DNA of 43,607 bases from Acetobacteraceae bacterium. GTDB lineage: Bacteria > Pseudomonadota > Alphaproteobacteria > Acetobacterales > Acetobacteraceae. The position numbers were made by a program, and so were the translations under genes. The notes under the pieces are model-generated. The model saw nothing but the letters and a program-made list of their open reading frames with translations. It searched no databases and was not told the origin of the DNA. The stretch is from contig CANBNK010000028.1 in assembly GCA_947371015.1 (NCBI GenBank), forward strand, positions 1 through 43,607, in the 5' to 3' direction. Each line of letters begins with the position of its first letter. The stretch's first letter is position 1. Positions 1 to 9,600 of this stretch are shown here, piece after piece.

Positions 1-144
1 CCCGCCTTCCGCGAGCCAGGGCAGGGCGACCAGCCGATGGGGGATTATTCGATGCGCGTCCTGGCCCTGGTCAGCGACCTGGTGAACCTGAAGAAGTCCT
101 CCAGCTCCATCCCCTCCACCCGCGCCGTGCAGATCGTGCGATGA
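1..144 (+). CDS. C-terminal end of a lipoprotein-family paralogue (5' truncated by the window)
   Basis: The frame is open from base 1 to a TGA at 142-144 and encodes the last 47 residues of a protein. The final 32 residues match the C-terminus of the next gene at 23 positions, including the shared LVNLKK and IPSTRAVQI blocks, so the two genes are tandem paralogues. The stop overlaps the downstream ATG as ATGA, which implies translational coupling. The function is unknown. The N-terminus and any lipobox lie outside the window. Confidence 0.8.
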   Translation, partial: PAFREPGQGDQPMGDYSMRVLALVSDLVNLKKSSSSIPSTRAVQIVR

Positions 145-1400
145 GGGCGCTGTTCGCGCTGGCGTTGCTGCTGCTGGCCCTCCCCTTGGGCGGCTGTTCG
201 CTCGGCACCACGGTGGCCAGCCAGGCCGGCGACTACAACCTGGCGGTGGAGCAGGCGGCCAATACCCAGCTGCTGCGCAACGTGCTGCGCGCGCGGGACC
301 AGTTGCCGCTGCACTTCACCACCGTGCCGCAAATTCGTGGTTCGCTCAGCGTCGGGCTGGGGCAGCCGGGCATCGGCCTGCCGATCGGTGCGCTGGCCAG
401 CCAGGGGCTGACCTTGGGCTTCAACGGCTCCTCCTCGCCCAGCTTCGATGTCTCGGCGCTGGATACGCAGGAGTTCACCCGCGGCCTGCTGGAGCCGCTG
501 GAGCCGGACCTGTTCCGCTACTACCTGGAGCGCGGCTATTCCGAGCAGATGCTGCTGCTGCTGATGTTCAACAGCGTGGTGGACCCGGCCAGCGGGCGGC
601 GCGTGCTGAACGACCCGCGCTGCTGGTTCGAGCGGCCGGACTGCCCCTCGCCGATGCCGGCCCAGTTGATCGAGGCGGCCTTCCTGACCGACGGCCCGAA
701 TGGCCGCTACGAGTTCCACGACTACACCGCGCTGACCCCGCTCGGCCCGCCGTTGAGCGCCGCGCAGGCCAGCGACCCGACGCTGCTGGCCAGCCTGGGA
801 GAGGGCAAGCTGACGCTACGCCGGGCCGCTGGCGGACGATTCCAGCTGTTCCGGCAGGAAGCCCGGCTGGCGGCCTGCCGCCGGGTGCCGGAAGGCCGGC
901 GGATGGTGCCGGTGCTGGGCATCGGCCGCTTTGGCGGGCGCCCGCCGCCGACCGAGCAATGCGCCCGCGACGAGGTGGTGCTGGGCGCCGGCGCACCTGC
1001 CGCCGGGCCGGGCATCCAGATTCAGCTTCGCTCGGTGGCGGATATCATCCGCTGGCTTGGCCTGGTGCTGCGGGTGCAGCAGGAGCTGGAGGCAGTGCCC
1101 GGCGAGGCGCCGCCGTGCCTGGCTTTTCGCCCGGCTCCGACGCCGGCGGGCCAGGCGTCGCGGGAGGTCTGCACCTTCCGCCTGGCCCGGCCGGGTGAGG
1201 CGGTGCCGACCGGCGTGGCCTTCGAGGTCGACTATGCCGACATGCACTGGCGCGTGCCGCGCTTCGCCGAGGCAGCGCCGGATGGCAGCCGGCGCGGCGA
1301 CTACACCACCCAGGTGCTGGCGCTGCTGACCGAACTGGTGAACCTGAAGAAGGCCAGCTCCGCCATACCCAGCACGCGAGCGGTACAGATTCTGCGGTAG
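141..1400 (+). CDS. Putative lipoprotein of unknown function, paralogue of the upstream gene
   Basis: This encodes 419 residues. The N-terminus is a type II signal peptide: a basic start, a Leu/Ala-rich core, then a lipobox ending LGGC at residues 16-19, so the mature protein should be anchored from Cys19. The next region (EQAANTQLLRNVLRARDQ, then a stretch with PLHFTTVPQIRG) resembles uncharacterised bacterial lipoproteins that I recall carrying a 'QN..LL.N.LRA....P..F' signature; that match is from memory. Four Cys lie in the middle and C-terminal parts outside the lipobox, two of them close together (CWFERPDC). The C-terminal tail closely matches the preceding partial gene, whose stop it overlaps. 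No enzymatic motif is visible. Confidence 0.8.
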   Translation: MRALFALALLLLALPLGGCSLGTTVASQAGDYNLAVEQAANTQLLRNVLRARDQLPLHFTTVPQIRGSLSVGLGQPGIGLPIGALASQGLTLGFNGSSSPSFDVSALDTQEFTRGLLEPLEPDLFRYYLERGYSEQMLLLLMFNSVVDPASGRRVLNDPRCWFERPDCPSPMPAQLIEAAFLTDGPNGRYEFHDYTALTPLGPPLSAAQASDPTLLASLGEGKLTLRRAAGGRFQLFRQEARLAACRRVPEGRRMVPVLGIGRFGGRPPPTEQCARDEVVLGAGAPAAGPGIQIQLRSVADIIRWLGLVLRVQQELEAVPGEAPPCLAFRPAPTPAGQASREVCTFRLARPGEAVPTGVAFEVDYADMHWRVPRFAEAAPDGSRRGDYTTQVLALLTELVNLKKASSAIPSTRAVQILR

Positions 1401-1536
1401 CGCCACCCGCGGTTTGAAACGGCGCCGCGCCCGGCGGCTCCGGCTTTGGCGGCGGCATGGGCGTTTCGACGATTTCGTCCAAGGCCGGCAGGCGCTATCG
1501 GTGTTGCACGAGGAAACCGCCGTCCAGGACAGGCCA

Positions 1537-3135
1537 ATGAACACGACGCAGCACCCGCCGGGCGGGTTGAAGCCGGTCTCCACCCGGGTCAGCAACCTGG
1601 CGCATATGCTCACCCGCAACGCCCGGCGCTTCCCGGCCGCACCCGGCTTCCGGCAGGGTGACGAGATCTGGGACTGGGCCGCGATCGACGCTGCGGTTTC
1701 CGCCATGGCGGCGGGGCTGGCGGCGCGCGGCATCGGCAAGGGCGACCGCGTGCTGGTCCACGCCAAGAATGGCGCCGAGATGTTTTTCTCGATGTTCGCC
1801 TGCTTCCGGCTGGGCGCGGTCTGGGTACCGACAAACTTCCGCCTGCTGCCGGAGGAGGTGGTGTTCCTGGCGACCTCCTCCGGTGCCAAGGGTTTTCTGT
1901 GCCATGCCGATTTCCCGGCGCATGCCGCGGCGGTGGCACCGCATGTCGGCTTCGTGCTGAGCATCGGGCAGGCCAGCTTCGGGGAGGGTTCGCTGACCCA
2001 GCTGCTGGCGGCGCATGCCGGGGCAGTGGTGGCGGATGCGGTGGTTGATCGCGACGACCCCTGCTGGTTCTTCTTCACGTCAGGCACCACCGGCCGCAGC
2101 AAGGCGGCGGTGTTGACGCATGGGCAGATGGCCTTCGTCATCACCAACCACCTGGCCGACCTGTTCCCGGCGACGACGGAGGCCGATGCCTCCCTGGTGG
2201 TGGCGCCGCTGTCCCATGGCGCGGGCGTGCACCAGCTGGGCCAGGTGGCGCGCGGCGCCTGCACGGTGCTGCTGCCGACCGAACGCTTCGATATCGCCGA
2301 GGCCTACCGGCTGATCGAGACGCTGCGAATTTCCAACATGTTCACCGTGCCGACGATCTTGAAGATGCTGGCGGAGCATCCGGCGGCGGCGCAGTACGAC
2401 CATTCCTCGCTGCGCTACATCATCTATGCCGGCGCGCCGATGTACCGGGAGGACCAAAAGACCGCGCTGAACGTGCTGGGCAAGGTCATCGTGCAGTATT
2501 TCGGCCTGGGGGAAGTCACCGGCAACATCACCGTGCTGCCGCCGGCGCTGCATACCGGGGAGGACGGGCCGGAAGCCCGCATCGGCACCTGTGGCTTCGA
2601 GCGCACGGGCATGCAGGTGAGCATCCAGGATGATGACGGCCGCGAACTCGCGGCGTTCGAGACCGGCGAGATCTGCGTCATCGGCCCGGCCGTCTTCGCC
2701 GGCTACTACGACAACCCCGAGGCCAATGCGAAGGCGTTCCGCGACGGCTGGTTCCGCACCGGGGACCTTGGCCACCTGGATGCCGAGGGCTTCCTCTACA
2801 TCACCGGCCGGGCGTCCGACATGTACATCTCCGGAGGCTCCAACGTGTATCCGCGGGAGGTGGAGGAGAAGATTTTGCAGCACCCGGCCATCGCCGAAGT
2901 GGCTGTGGTGGGCATGCCGGACCCCCTGTGGGGGGAGGTGGGCGTGGCCGTCTGCGTCGCGCGCGACGGCGCCGCGCCGGATGAGGCGACGCTGATGGAG
3001 TTCCTCGGTCCCAAGGTGGCGCGGTACAAGTTGCCGCGCCGCTTCCTTTTCTGGGATGAGTTGCCGAAATCCGGCTACGGCAAGGTGCCGAAGCGCCTGG
3101 TGAAGGACGAGATCCTGGCGCGGGGCTGGCCATGA
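1537..3135 (+). CDS. AMP-dependent synthetase / acyl-CoA ligase
   Basis: This 532-residue member of the ANL superfamily probably activates a carboxylic acid as an acyl-AMP and transfers it to CoA in the cytosol. The phosphate-binding loop TSGTTGRSKAAVL lies near residue 180. The core motifs YFGLGEVTG, GWFRTGDLGH and GRASDMYISGGSNVYP follow in order. The catalytic lysine of the C-terminal lid is in SGYGKVPKR near residue 515. The ATG at 1537 was chosen because AGGACAGG lies just upstream and the protein begins properly there; the frame is open further upstream without family similarity. The stop overlaps the next gene's ATG, so the two are coupled. The substrate cannot be read from sequence; a medium-chain or aromatic acid is plausible. 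Confidence 0.9.
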   Translation: MNTTQHPPGGLKPVSTRVSNLAHMLTRNARRFPAAPGFRQGDEIWDWAAIDAAVSAMAAGLAARGIGKGDRVLVHAKNGAEMFFSMFACFRLGAVWVPTNFRLLPEEVVFLATSSGAKGFLCHADFPAHAAAVAPHVGFVLSIGQASFGEGSLTQLLAAHAGAVVADAVVDRDDPCWFFFTSGTTGRSKAAVLTHGQMAFVITNHLADLFPATTEADASLVVAPLSHGAGVHQLGQVARGACTVLLPTERFDIAEAYRLIETLRISNMFTVPTILKMLAEHPAAAQYDHSSLRYIIYAGAPMYREDQKTALNVLGKVIVQYFGLGEVTGNITVLPPALHTGEDGPEARIGTCGFERTGMQVSIQDDDGRELAAFETGEICVIGPAVFAGYYDNPEANAKAFRDGWFRTGDLGHLDAEGFLYITGRASDMYISGGSNVYPREVEEKILQHPAIAEVAVVGMPDPLWGEVGVAVCVARDGAAPDEATLMEFLGPKVARYKLPRRFLFWDELPKSGYGKVPKRLVKDEILARGWP

Positions 3136-3968
3136 GGCGCATCCAGCAGCCCGGCCCGGCGCTTCAGCCGCGCATCCAGTCGGCGCAGGGCGAGGGCCGC
3201 GCCTTCCGCTTCACGCTGCCGCCGGGTGAGGCACTGCTTGCTGGCGCTGCCGCGGCCTTCGCGCGCGAGGGGTTCGGCAGCGGCGTGTTGCGGTTGCGCG
3301 GCGGCGGCTTCGGGCCGTTTGCCTATGTGCAGCCCTCGCTGCCGGTCTCGCCGCGCAACGCTGCCTACTACAGCGATGTGTTCCGCCCCGCCGGCACCAC
3401 CCGGTTGGACCAGGGCGCGATGACGCTGGGCCACCGTGACGGTGCGCCTTTCTTCCACTGCCATGCGCTGTGGACCGAGGCCGATGGGCGCCTGAGCGGC
3501 GGCCACATCCTGCCTGAGGAATGCCAGGTGGCGCTGCCGGTGGAGGTGGAAGCGGTGGGGTTGGGCGGCGCCGGCTTTATTGGCGAGGATGATGCCGAGA
3601 CCAATTTCCGCCTGTTCCAGCCCAGCGGCGGCGGGGGAGAAGGCCGGTTCTTCGCGTTGCGGATGCGGCCGAACCAGGAATTTGGCCAGGCGCTGGAAGG
3701 CTTCTGCCGCGAACAGGGCATCGCCCGTGCCAAGCTGCATGGCGGCGTCGGCAGCACCATCGGCGCGCGCTACGCGGACGGCCGCGTGGTGCAGAACTAC
3801 GCCACTGAGATGTTCCTGACCGCCGGCGAGATCGATGCCGCGGGCGACGGAACCAGCCTCGACATCGGGCTGGTGGACTATACCGGCGCGGTTTCCAGCG
3901 GTCGGTTGCTGCCCGGCGACAACCCCGTGCTGATGACGATGGAGTTGGTGCTGGAGGCGTTGGTTTGA
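3132..3968 (+). CDS. PPC (PCC/DUF296) domain protein
   Basis: This encodes 278 residues. The segment FFHCHALWTEADGRLSGGHI carries the His-x-His and GGH signatures of the PPC/DUF296 fold, which is found in plant AT-hook proteins and in stand-alone bacterial proteins. A second, weaker copy appears in the C-terminal half (residues 170-275, with KLHGGVGSTIGARYADG), suggesting two PPC units. No DNA-binding hook is visible, so the name says nothing about DNA binding here. It overlaps the ligase stop by ATGA and probably shares its transcript. The biochemical role is unknown; partnership with the ligase is inferred from the coupling. Confidence 0.75.
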   Translation: MRRIQQPGPALQPRIQSAQGEGRAFRFTLPPGEALLAGAAAAFAREGFGSGVLRLRGGGFGPFAYVQPSLPVSPRNAAYYSDVFRPAGTTRLDQGAMTLGHRDGAPFFHCHALWTEADGRLSGGHILPEECQVALPVEVEAVGLGGAGFIGEDDAETNFRLFQPSGGGGEGRFFALRMRPNQEFGQALEGFCREQGIARAKLHGGVGSTIGARYADGRVVQNYATEMFLTAGEIDAAGDGTSLDIGLVDYTGAVSSGRLLPGDNPVLMTMELVLEALV

Positions 3969-4100
3969 GAGGGCTCCGCCCTCTCAAACTCTCCGGCCAA
4001 GGGCCGAAAGGCCCCTGGACCTCAGGTTCAAAACACATTGTTTCCAAAGGCCCTTCGGCCTTTGGCAGGGAGAGCGCGAGAGGGACGCCGTCCCTCTCGC
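3964..4100. terminator. Cluster of four stem-loops between convergent genes
   Basis: Hairpin 1 has an 11-bp stem, 3964-3974 with 3978-3988, loop TCC, and overlaps the PPC gene stop codon. Hairpin 2 is imperfect, 4001-4005 with 4010-4014, loop GAAA. Hairpin 3 has a 9-bp stem, 4044-4052 with 4057-4065. Hairpin 4 has an 11-bp stem, 4076-4086 with 4090-4100, and lies just beyond the stop of the minus-strand gene. Together they suit bidirectional termination, though no strong T-tract follows. Confidence 0.75.
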
Positions 4101-4107
4101 AAGCCAC

Positions 4108-5133
4108 CTACCGAATGGGCGGCGCGTACATCAGCCCGCCGCGCGTCCACAGGTCGTTCAACCCGCGCGCCAGCTTGATCGGCGAATCCTGGCCCAGGTT
4201 GCGCTCAAAGATCTCGCCGTAATTGCCCACCGCCTTGATGGCGTTGAACGCCCAGCGCCGATCCAGCCCCATCAGCGGCCCGTGGTCGCCGCTGTCACCC
4301 AGCAGCCGGCGGATTTCCGGGTTCTGGCTGTTCAGGTGGCTGTCCACGTTGGCGCTCGTGATGCCGAGTTCCTCCGCCGTCAGCAGCGCGAACAGCGTCC
4401 AGCGGACGATGTCGAACCATTGGTCGTCGCCGTGGCGCACCGCCGGGCTGTGCGGTTCCTTGCTGATGATCTCCGGCAGGATCACGTGCTCCTCCGGGTT
4501 GGGGAAGCTGGCGCGCAGCCCGGCCAACTGGGAGGCGTCGGTGGAATAGGCGTCGCAGCGGCCGGCCAGGTAGCTGCGCCGAGCCTCGTCATTCTGCTCG
4601 AACACCACCGGCGCGTAGGGCACGTTGTTGACCCGCGCCCAGTCCGCCAGGTTCAGCTCATTCGTGCTGCCGGAGACGACGCAGATGCTGGCGCCGCGCA
4701 GATCGGTCGCCTTGGCCACGCCGAGCGCCCGGCGCAGCATGAAGCCCTGGCCGTCGAAGAAGTTGATGGCGGTGAAGTTCAGCCCGTTGGCGGTATCGCG
4801 CCCCTGGGTCCAGGTGGCGGTGCGGGCCAGCACGTCCACCTGGCCGGATTGCAGCGCCGGGAAGCGGGCGGTGCTGGTCAGCGGCACCCAGCGGATCTTG
4901 CTGATGTCGTTCAGCGTGGCGGCGGCGAAGGCGCGGCACAGGTCGCTGTCGATGCCGCGGTAATTGCCCTGGCTGTCCGGCAGGGAAAACCCTGCAGCCC
5001 CGGTGGAGGTGCCGCAGACCAGCACGTTCCGTGACCGTACGGCGGCCAGCGTCGGCCCCGGCGCCTGGGGTTGCTGGGCCTCGGCCAGGCTGGTGAACAG
5101 CAGCAGGCTGGTGATCAGGCTTAGTCGGAACAC
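4108..5133 (-). CDS. Amino-acid ABC transporter substrate-binding protein (AapJ-like)
   Basis: This encodes 341 residues: a Sec signal peptide ending near AEA (residues 17-19), then a type II periplasmic binding domain. LVCGTSTGAAGFSLPDSQGN, YRGIDSDLCRAFAAA and the later STNELNLADW, CDAYSTDASQLAG and GDHGPLMGLDRRWAFNAIKAVGNYGEIFERN match the general L-amino-acid (AapJ/BztA) family. Translation starts at GTG (5131-5133 on this strand), preceded by a strong GGGAGGG. No permease or ATPase genes adjoin it, so it is an orphan here. It should bind amino acids in the periplasm and hand them to a membrane complex encoded elsewhere. Confidence 0.9.
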   Translation of the reverse strand: MFRLSLITSLLLFTSLAEAQQPQAPGPTLAAVRSRNVLVCGTSTGAAGFSLPDSQGNYRGIDSDLCRAFAAATLNDISKIRWVPLTSTARFPALQSGQVDVLARTATWTQGRDTANGLNFTAINFFDGQGFMLRRALGVAKATDLRGASICVVSGSTNELNLADWARVNNVPYAPVVFEQNDEARRSYLAGRCDAYSTDASQLAGLRASFPNPEEHVILPEIISKEPHSPAVRHGDDQWFDIVRWTLFALLTAEELGITSANVDSHLNSQNPEIRRLLGDSGDHGPLMGLDRRWAFNAIKAVGNYGEIFERNLGQDSPIKLARGLNDLWTRGGLMYAPPIR

Positions 5134-5204
5134 GAAGGACCCTCCCCGGTGGTGCCGGGAAGGTGCCCCTTGGGATGGCCCGGACGCAACCTTGCTCTGC
5201 GCGC

Positions 5205-5852
5205 CTATTGTCGTTGCAGGTTGCCACGCAGCAAATGAACGCTATGCCCCAGTGCTTCCAACGCCGTGCGGGACCGGGCGGCGACCGCGCGCAGCGGCTT
5301 CAGGTCGCTGGGCCGGCGGGCCAGGGCCAGCAGCACGCGGAGAGGGGCCGGCCTGCCATCCGCGGTCAGCCCCACCAGGGCGGCCTGGGGCAGGACTTCC
5401 TCGGCGGTGTCGGCCACGGCGCGCAGGGCGGCGAAGGGCAGGCTACGGCGCGCGGCGAAGGCGGCGGCCACTTGGCTTTCCATGTCCACGGCCAGCGCCC
5501 CGGTCATGGCCCGCAGCGCCTTTTTCGCCGCCGCATCGGTAGCGGCCAGATTGGCGCCGGCCAGTACGCCCAGCCTGGCGGCAGTGATGCGTGCCAGCCG
5601 GGCGGCCCAGGCCATGTCGGCTGGCCAGGCGCCGGCCGAGGCACGGATACGGGTGGCCGCAACCAGATCGCCTGGTTGCAACATGGGGTCCAGCCCGCCG
5701 GCGATGCCGAAGGACAGCACCGCGGTCACGTCCTCACCCTCGGCCGCGAGCAGCGCGGCCAGCCGTTCAGGGTCGGCGCCACTGACCAGCGTACGGGTGC
5801 CCTTGGGCAGCAGCGCGGCTTCGGATTGCATGCCGACGGTTACGAGAAGCAT
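5205..5852 (-). CDS. Phosphorylase-superfamily nucleosidase, HpnG-like
   Basis: This encodes 215 residues. The glycine-rich VLSFGIAGGLDPMLQPGDLV segment and the later ALAVDMESQVAAAFA segment, with the ribose-contacting Met-Glu pair, are hallmarks of the purine nucleoside phosphorylase / MTA-SAH nucleosidase superfamily. The pattern and length fit the hopanoid-associated HpnG group, which removes adenine from adenosylhopane during extended-hopanoid synthesis. No other hpn gene is nearby, so the substrate assignment is tentative, and a general nucleosidase is possible. It sits 70 bp upstream of the amino-acid binding protein on the same strand. Confidence 0.7.
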   Translation of the reverse strand: MLLVTVGMQSEAALLPKGTRTLVSGADPERLAALLAAEGEDVTAVLSFGIAGGLDPMLQPGDLVAATRIRASAGAWPADMAWAARLARITAARLGVLAGANLAATDAAAKKALRAMTGALAVDMESQVAAAFAARRSLPFAALRAVADTAEEVLPQAALVGLTADGRPAPLRVLLALARRPSDLKPLRAVAARSRTALEALGHSVHLLRGNLQRQ

Positions 5853-5910
5853 GCCCTATCTTAGGTGCGGCGCAGCATTGCTGCATACCCCTGGCAGGGG
5901 CGGTTCAGGC

Positions 5911-6486
5911 TCAGCCCGGCTCGCGCGCCAGCGCGTCCATGGCGGCGGCGAAGCCCCGCACGGAAAGCGGCAGGGTCAGGTCGTTGCCGCCGGCGTCCTT
6001 CCATTCCAGCCGGCCAGGGCTTTCCGCCGCGCGATTCCGCAGCCGGCGAATCAGCACCTCGTCACGCATTTCCAATTCCGCGACGCAGTTGTTCGCGGTG
6101 CAGGCGGCATAGGTCAGGTTGGTGGTTTCGTTGGCTTCCAGCACCAGGCGCAATGGCGCGGAAACACGGATATTCGGTGGCACCACAACCACCATGCGCA
6201 TCGGCGCTTCCTTGCTGATCCGGCCGAAGGCGATGGCGGCGCCGATGCGGCGCTGCTGGTCCTGCACCTGCAGGCCCACTTCGCAGCGGCGAGGCTGGCC
6301 GGTGAGTTGCACGCAGGTCAGCGACCAGTCGCCGTATTGCGAAACGGTGCGCTCCGGCGCCTGGGGCGCGGCAGCCTGGGGCGCGGCAGGCGGCGTTGCC
6401 GGGCGCTGCTGGGCCAGGGCGGGTAGCGCACCAAGCAGGCCAAGCGCCGCGAGGGACAGGAAGGCAACCGGCAGGCGCTTGGTCAT
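5911..6486 (-). CDS. Invasion-associated locus B (IalB) family periplasmic protein
   Basis: This encodes 191 residues, with a signal peptide ending near ALAQQ and then a Pro/Ala-rich linker. The IalB-type domain begins at VSQYGDWSLTC and continues RRCEVGLQVQDQQ; two further cysteines occur in the AACTANNC segment, a pattern compatible with disulfides. The ATG at 6486 was chosen over an upstream ATG because GGAGA precedes it and the signal peptide starts there. IalB proteins are common in free-living alphaproteobacteria. The name comes from Bartonella and does not imply pathogenicity. The molecular function is unknown. Confidence 0.85.
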   Translation of the reverse strand: MTKRLPVAFLSLAALGLLGALPALAQQRPATPPAAPQAAAPQAPERTVSQYGDWSLTCVQLTGQPRRCEVGLQVQDQQRRIGAAIAFGRISKEAPMRMVVVVPPNIRVSAPLRLVLEANETTNLTYAACTANNCVAELEMRDEVLIRRLRNRAAESPGRLEWKDAGGNDLTLPLSVRGFAAAMDALAREPG

Positions 6487-6636
6487 TGCGTTATCTCCAA
6501 TGTGGTGCGCGCCGCAGGCGAGAGCCGCCATGTCGTAGGCAAGGTAAGCGCTATACAATCAAGCCTCTGCCTCTGTCGAGGCGGTGGGCCCGGTCCGGCC
6601 TGCGCCTCGCCTCCGAAGTGCCGAACCGCTGGCACA

Positions 6637-9600
6637 TCATGCTGATCGCCCAGCCCGGCGCCTGGCCAGGCTGGCCCGCAGCCAGCCGAAGCCGGCACGC
6701 AGGCCGACACGCTGCGGCCGCTCGCTGGCCGGCTTGCCCAGCAGGTCGATCATCGCCGGGAAGACGATGAGGATGTAGATCGGCACCAGGCCGATGCCAC
6801 CCACCACCACCAGCGCCAACGGTTTCTGCACGTCGGCGCCGATTCCGGTGGCCAGCGCCATCGGCAGCAGGCCGGTGAAGCTGGCGAAGCACGTCATGAA
6901 CACCGGGCGCATGCGGTCCACGCCGGCCTGGTCCAGCGCGCGGCGCCAGGGCATGCCATCCGACCGCAGGTGGTTGAAGTGGGACAGCAGGATGATGCCC
7001 TCCATCACCGTGATACCGAACAGCGCCAGGAAGCCGATGGCCGCCGGCACGCTGAAGTTCAACCCCGCCACCCACAACGCCGCGACGCCGCCGGTGAGCG
7101 ACATCGGGACGATGCCGAAGACCAGCAGAGTCTCGCGCAGCGTGTTGAACTGCACGTACAGCAGCACAAGGATCAGCGCGAAGGCCGCGGGCACCACCAC
7201 CATCAGGCGGGCGACGGCTTCCTGCAGGTTGCGGAACTCACCCACCCAGTCCAGCCGGTAGCCGGGCGGCAGCACTACCTGCGCCGCCACCAGTCGCTGG
7301 GCTTCGGAAACCGTGCTGGCGGGGTCTCGGCCGCGCACGCTGAAGCGGATGGGCACGTAGCGACTGGCATCCTCGCGGTAGATGTAGCTGGTGCCGGTGA
7401 CCAGGCGGATAGTGGCGACATCCTCCAGCGTGGCACCGGTGCGGTCGCCGATGGGAATCCGGCGGATGGCCCGGGCGCTGTCGCGATCAGATTCCGCCAG
7501 GCGCACCATGATGGGGAAGTTGCGGTCGGCGCCAGGCTCATACAGCCGCCCCGCTTCGCGGCCGCCGATGGCGGCCTGGATCACCTGGTTCACGTCGTCG
7601 ATGCCCAGCCCGTAGCGCGCCGCGCGATCACGATCGATGGTGATGGCGACGGTGGGCTGGCCGAGCACGCGGAACACGGCAAGGTCCGCCACGCCACGCA
7701 CGTTTTCCATGATGGCGCGGATTTCCGCCGCCTTCTGCACGATGATGTCGAGTTCCGGCCCGAAGACCTTCACCGCGTTGGCGCCCTTCACGCCCGAAGC
7801 GGCTTCCTGGACGTTGTCGCTGATCGCCTGGGCATAGCTGAACTCGACGCCTAGGAACTCGCGCGACAGGCGCTCCTGCATGGCGTGGACCAGGCCATCC
7901 CGGTTCGGCGCGGTGGTCCATTGGTCGGGCGGCTTCAGCGGCAGGAAGAACTCGGCATTGAAGAAGCCGGCGCTGTCGGTGCCGTCATCCGGGCGGCCCT
8001 GCTGGCTGGTGGCGGTAATGACCTCGGGGAACTCCCGCAACACCGTGCGGATGCGGTTGACCGTGCCGTTGCCTTCCTCCAGCGAGATGGTGCCAGGCAT
8101 GGTGGCGCGGACCCAAAGGTTGCCCTCCTCCAGCGTCGGCAGGAACTCGGCGCCCAGGGTGGACATCAGCATGATGGAACTGCCCAGCACCAGCGCCGCC
8201 AGCAGCAGGCAGACCGCGCGCATGGACATGGCGGCGGCGTAGAGCCGGGCATGGCCCCAGCGCAGCACCCGCACCAGCGGCGTGTCCTTTTCCTTGCTGT
8301 CCTCGCGCAGCATCAGCGCGGCCAGCGCCGGGGTGATGGTGAAGGTGGCCAGCAGCGCGCCGATGATGGCGTAGGCGTAGGTCTTCGACATCGGCCCGAA
8401 GATGCGGCCTTCGACGCCGCCCAGGGTGAACAGCGGGATGAAGGCGGCGATGATGATCAGCGCCGAGAAGAAGATCGCCTTGTCCACCTCGCTGGCGGCC
8501 CGCAGGATGGTCAGCGGCAGGCCGGAAAGCCCCTGTGGCGTGGCGGGCGCCACTGGCCTGGCGCCGGTGCTGCGGGCCAGCCCCAGGTGGCGATAGATGT
8601 TTTCCACCATGATGACGGTGGCATCCACCAGCAGGCCGAAGTCGAGCGCGCCGAGCGACAGCAGGTTGGCGCTTTCGCCACGCACCAGCATGGTCACGAT
8701 GGCGAACAGGAAGGCGAAGGGCACGGTCGCCGCCACCACCAGGGCACCGCGGAAATCGCCCAGGAACAGCCACTGGATCAGCAGGATCAGCGCCACGCCT
8801 TCGATGATGTTGTGCACCACCGTGCGGGTGGTGATCTTCACAAGGTCTTCGCGGTCGTACAGCGGCACGATCCGCACGCCGGGGGGCAGGATGCCGCCGG
8901 CGTTGATCCGCGCGACTTCCTGCTGCACCGCGCGGATGGTGGGCAGGGTCTGCTCGCCGCGGCGCATCAGCACCGTGGCCAGCACCACGTCGTTGTCGTC
9001 CTCATGCCCGGCCACGCCCAGCCGCGGCAGGTTGCCGATCTCCACCGTGGCAATGTCTGAGAGCCGGACCGGCAACCCGCGTTCGGCGGTCAGCACCACC
9101 TTGCCGAGGTCCTCGAGCGAGCGGATCAGACCGATGCCCTGCACCACCGCCGCCTGCGGGCCAATGCGGATGATGCCGGCACCCACCGTGGCGTTGCCGG
9201 CACGGATGGCGGAGACGACCTGTGGCAGGGTCAGCTGGTAGGCCACCATCCGGCGCAGGTCGATGGACACGCTGTAACTTTTGGACAGCCCGCCGAAGGA
9301 GGTGACATCCACCACCCCGGGCAGCCGCTTGAAGCGGCGGTTGAGTACCCAGTCCTGCAACGTCTTGAGGTCGGCGAGGCCGAAGCCTGGTGGGCCGACC
9401 AGGCGGTAGCGCATGATCTCGCCGATCGGCGACAGCGGCGAGATGGTGGGATGCACCGAATCCGGCAGGCCGTCGATCTGCGCCAGGCGGTTCAGCACCT
9501 GCTGCAAGGCCTGTTCGTAAGTGTAGTTGAAGTTGAACTGCACGCGCACGTCGGAGAGGCCGAACAGGCTGGTCGAGCGCACCGAGGTCAGGTTCGGCAT

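Noticed and set aside
816-2264. A 482-codon minus-strand frame opposite the lipoprotein and ligase genes
   Set aside because: It spans two real plus-strand genes and their spacer, and has no family motif.
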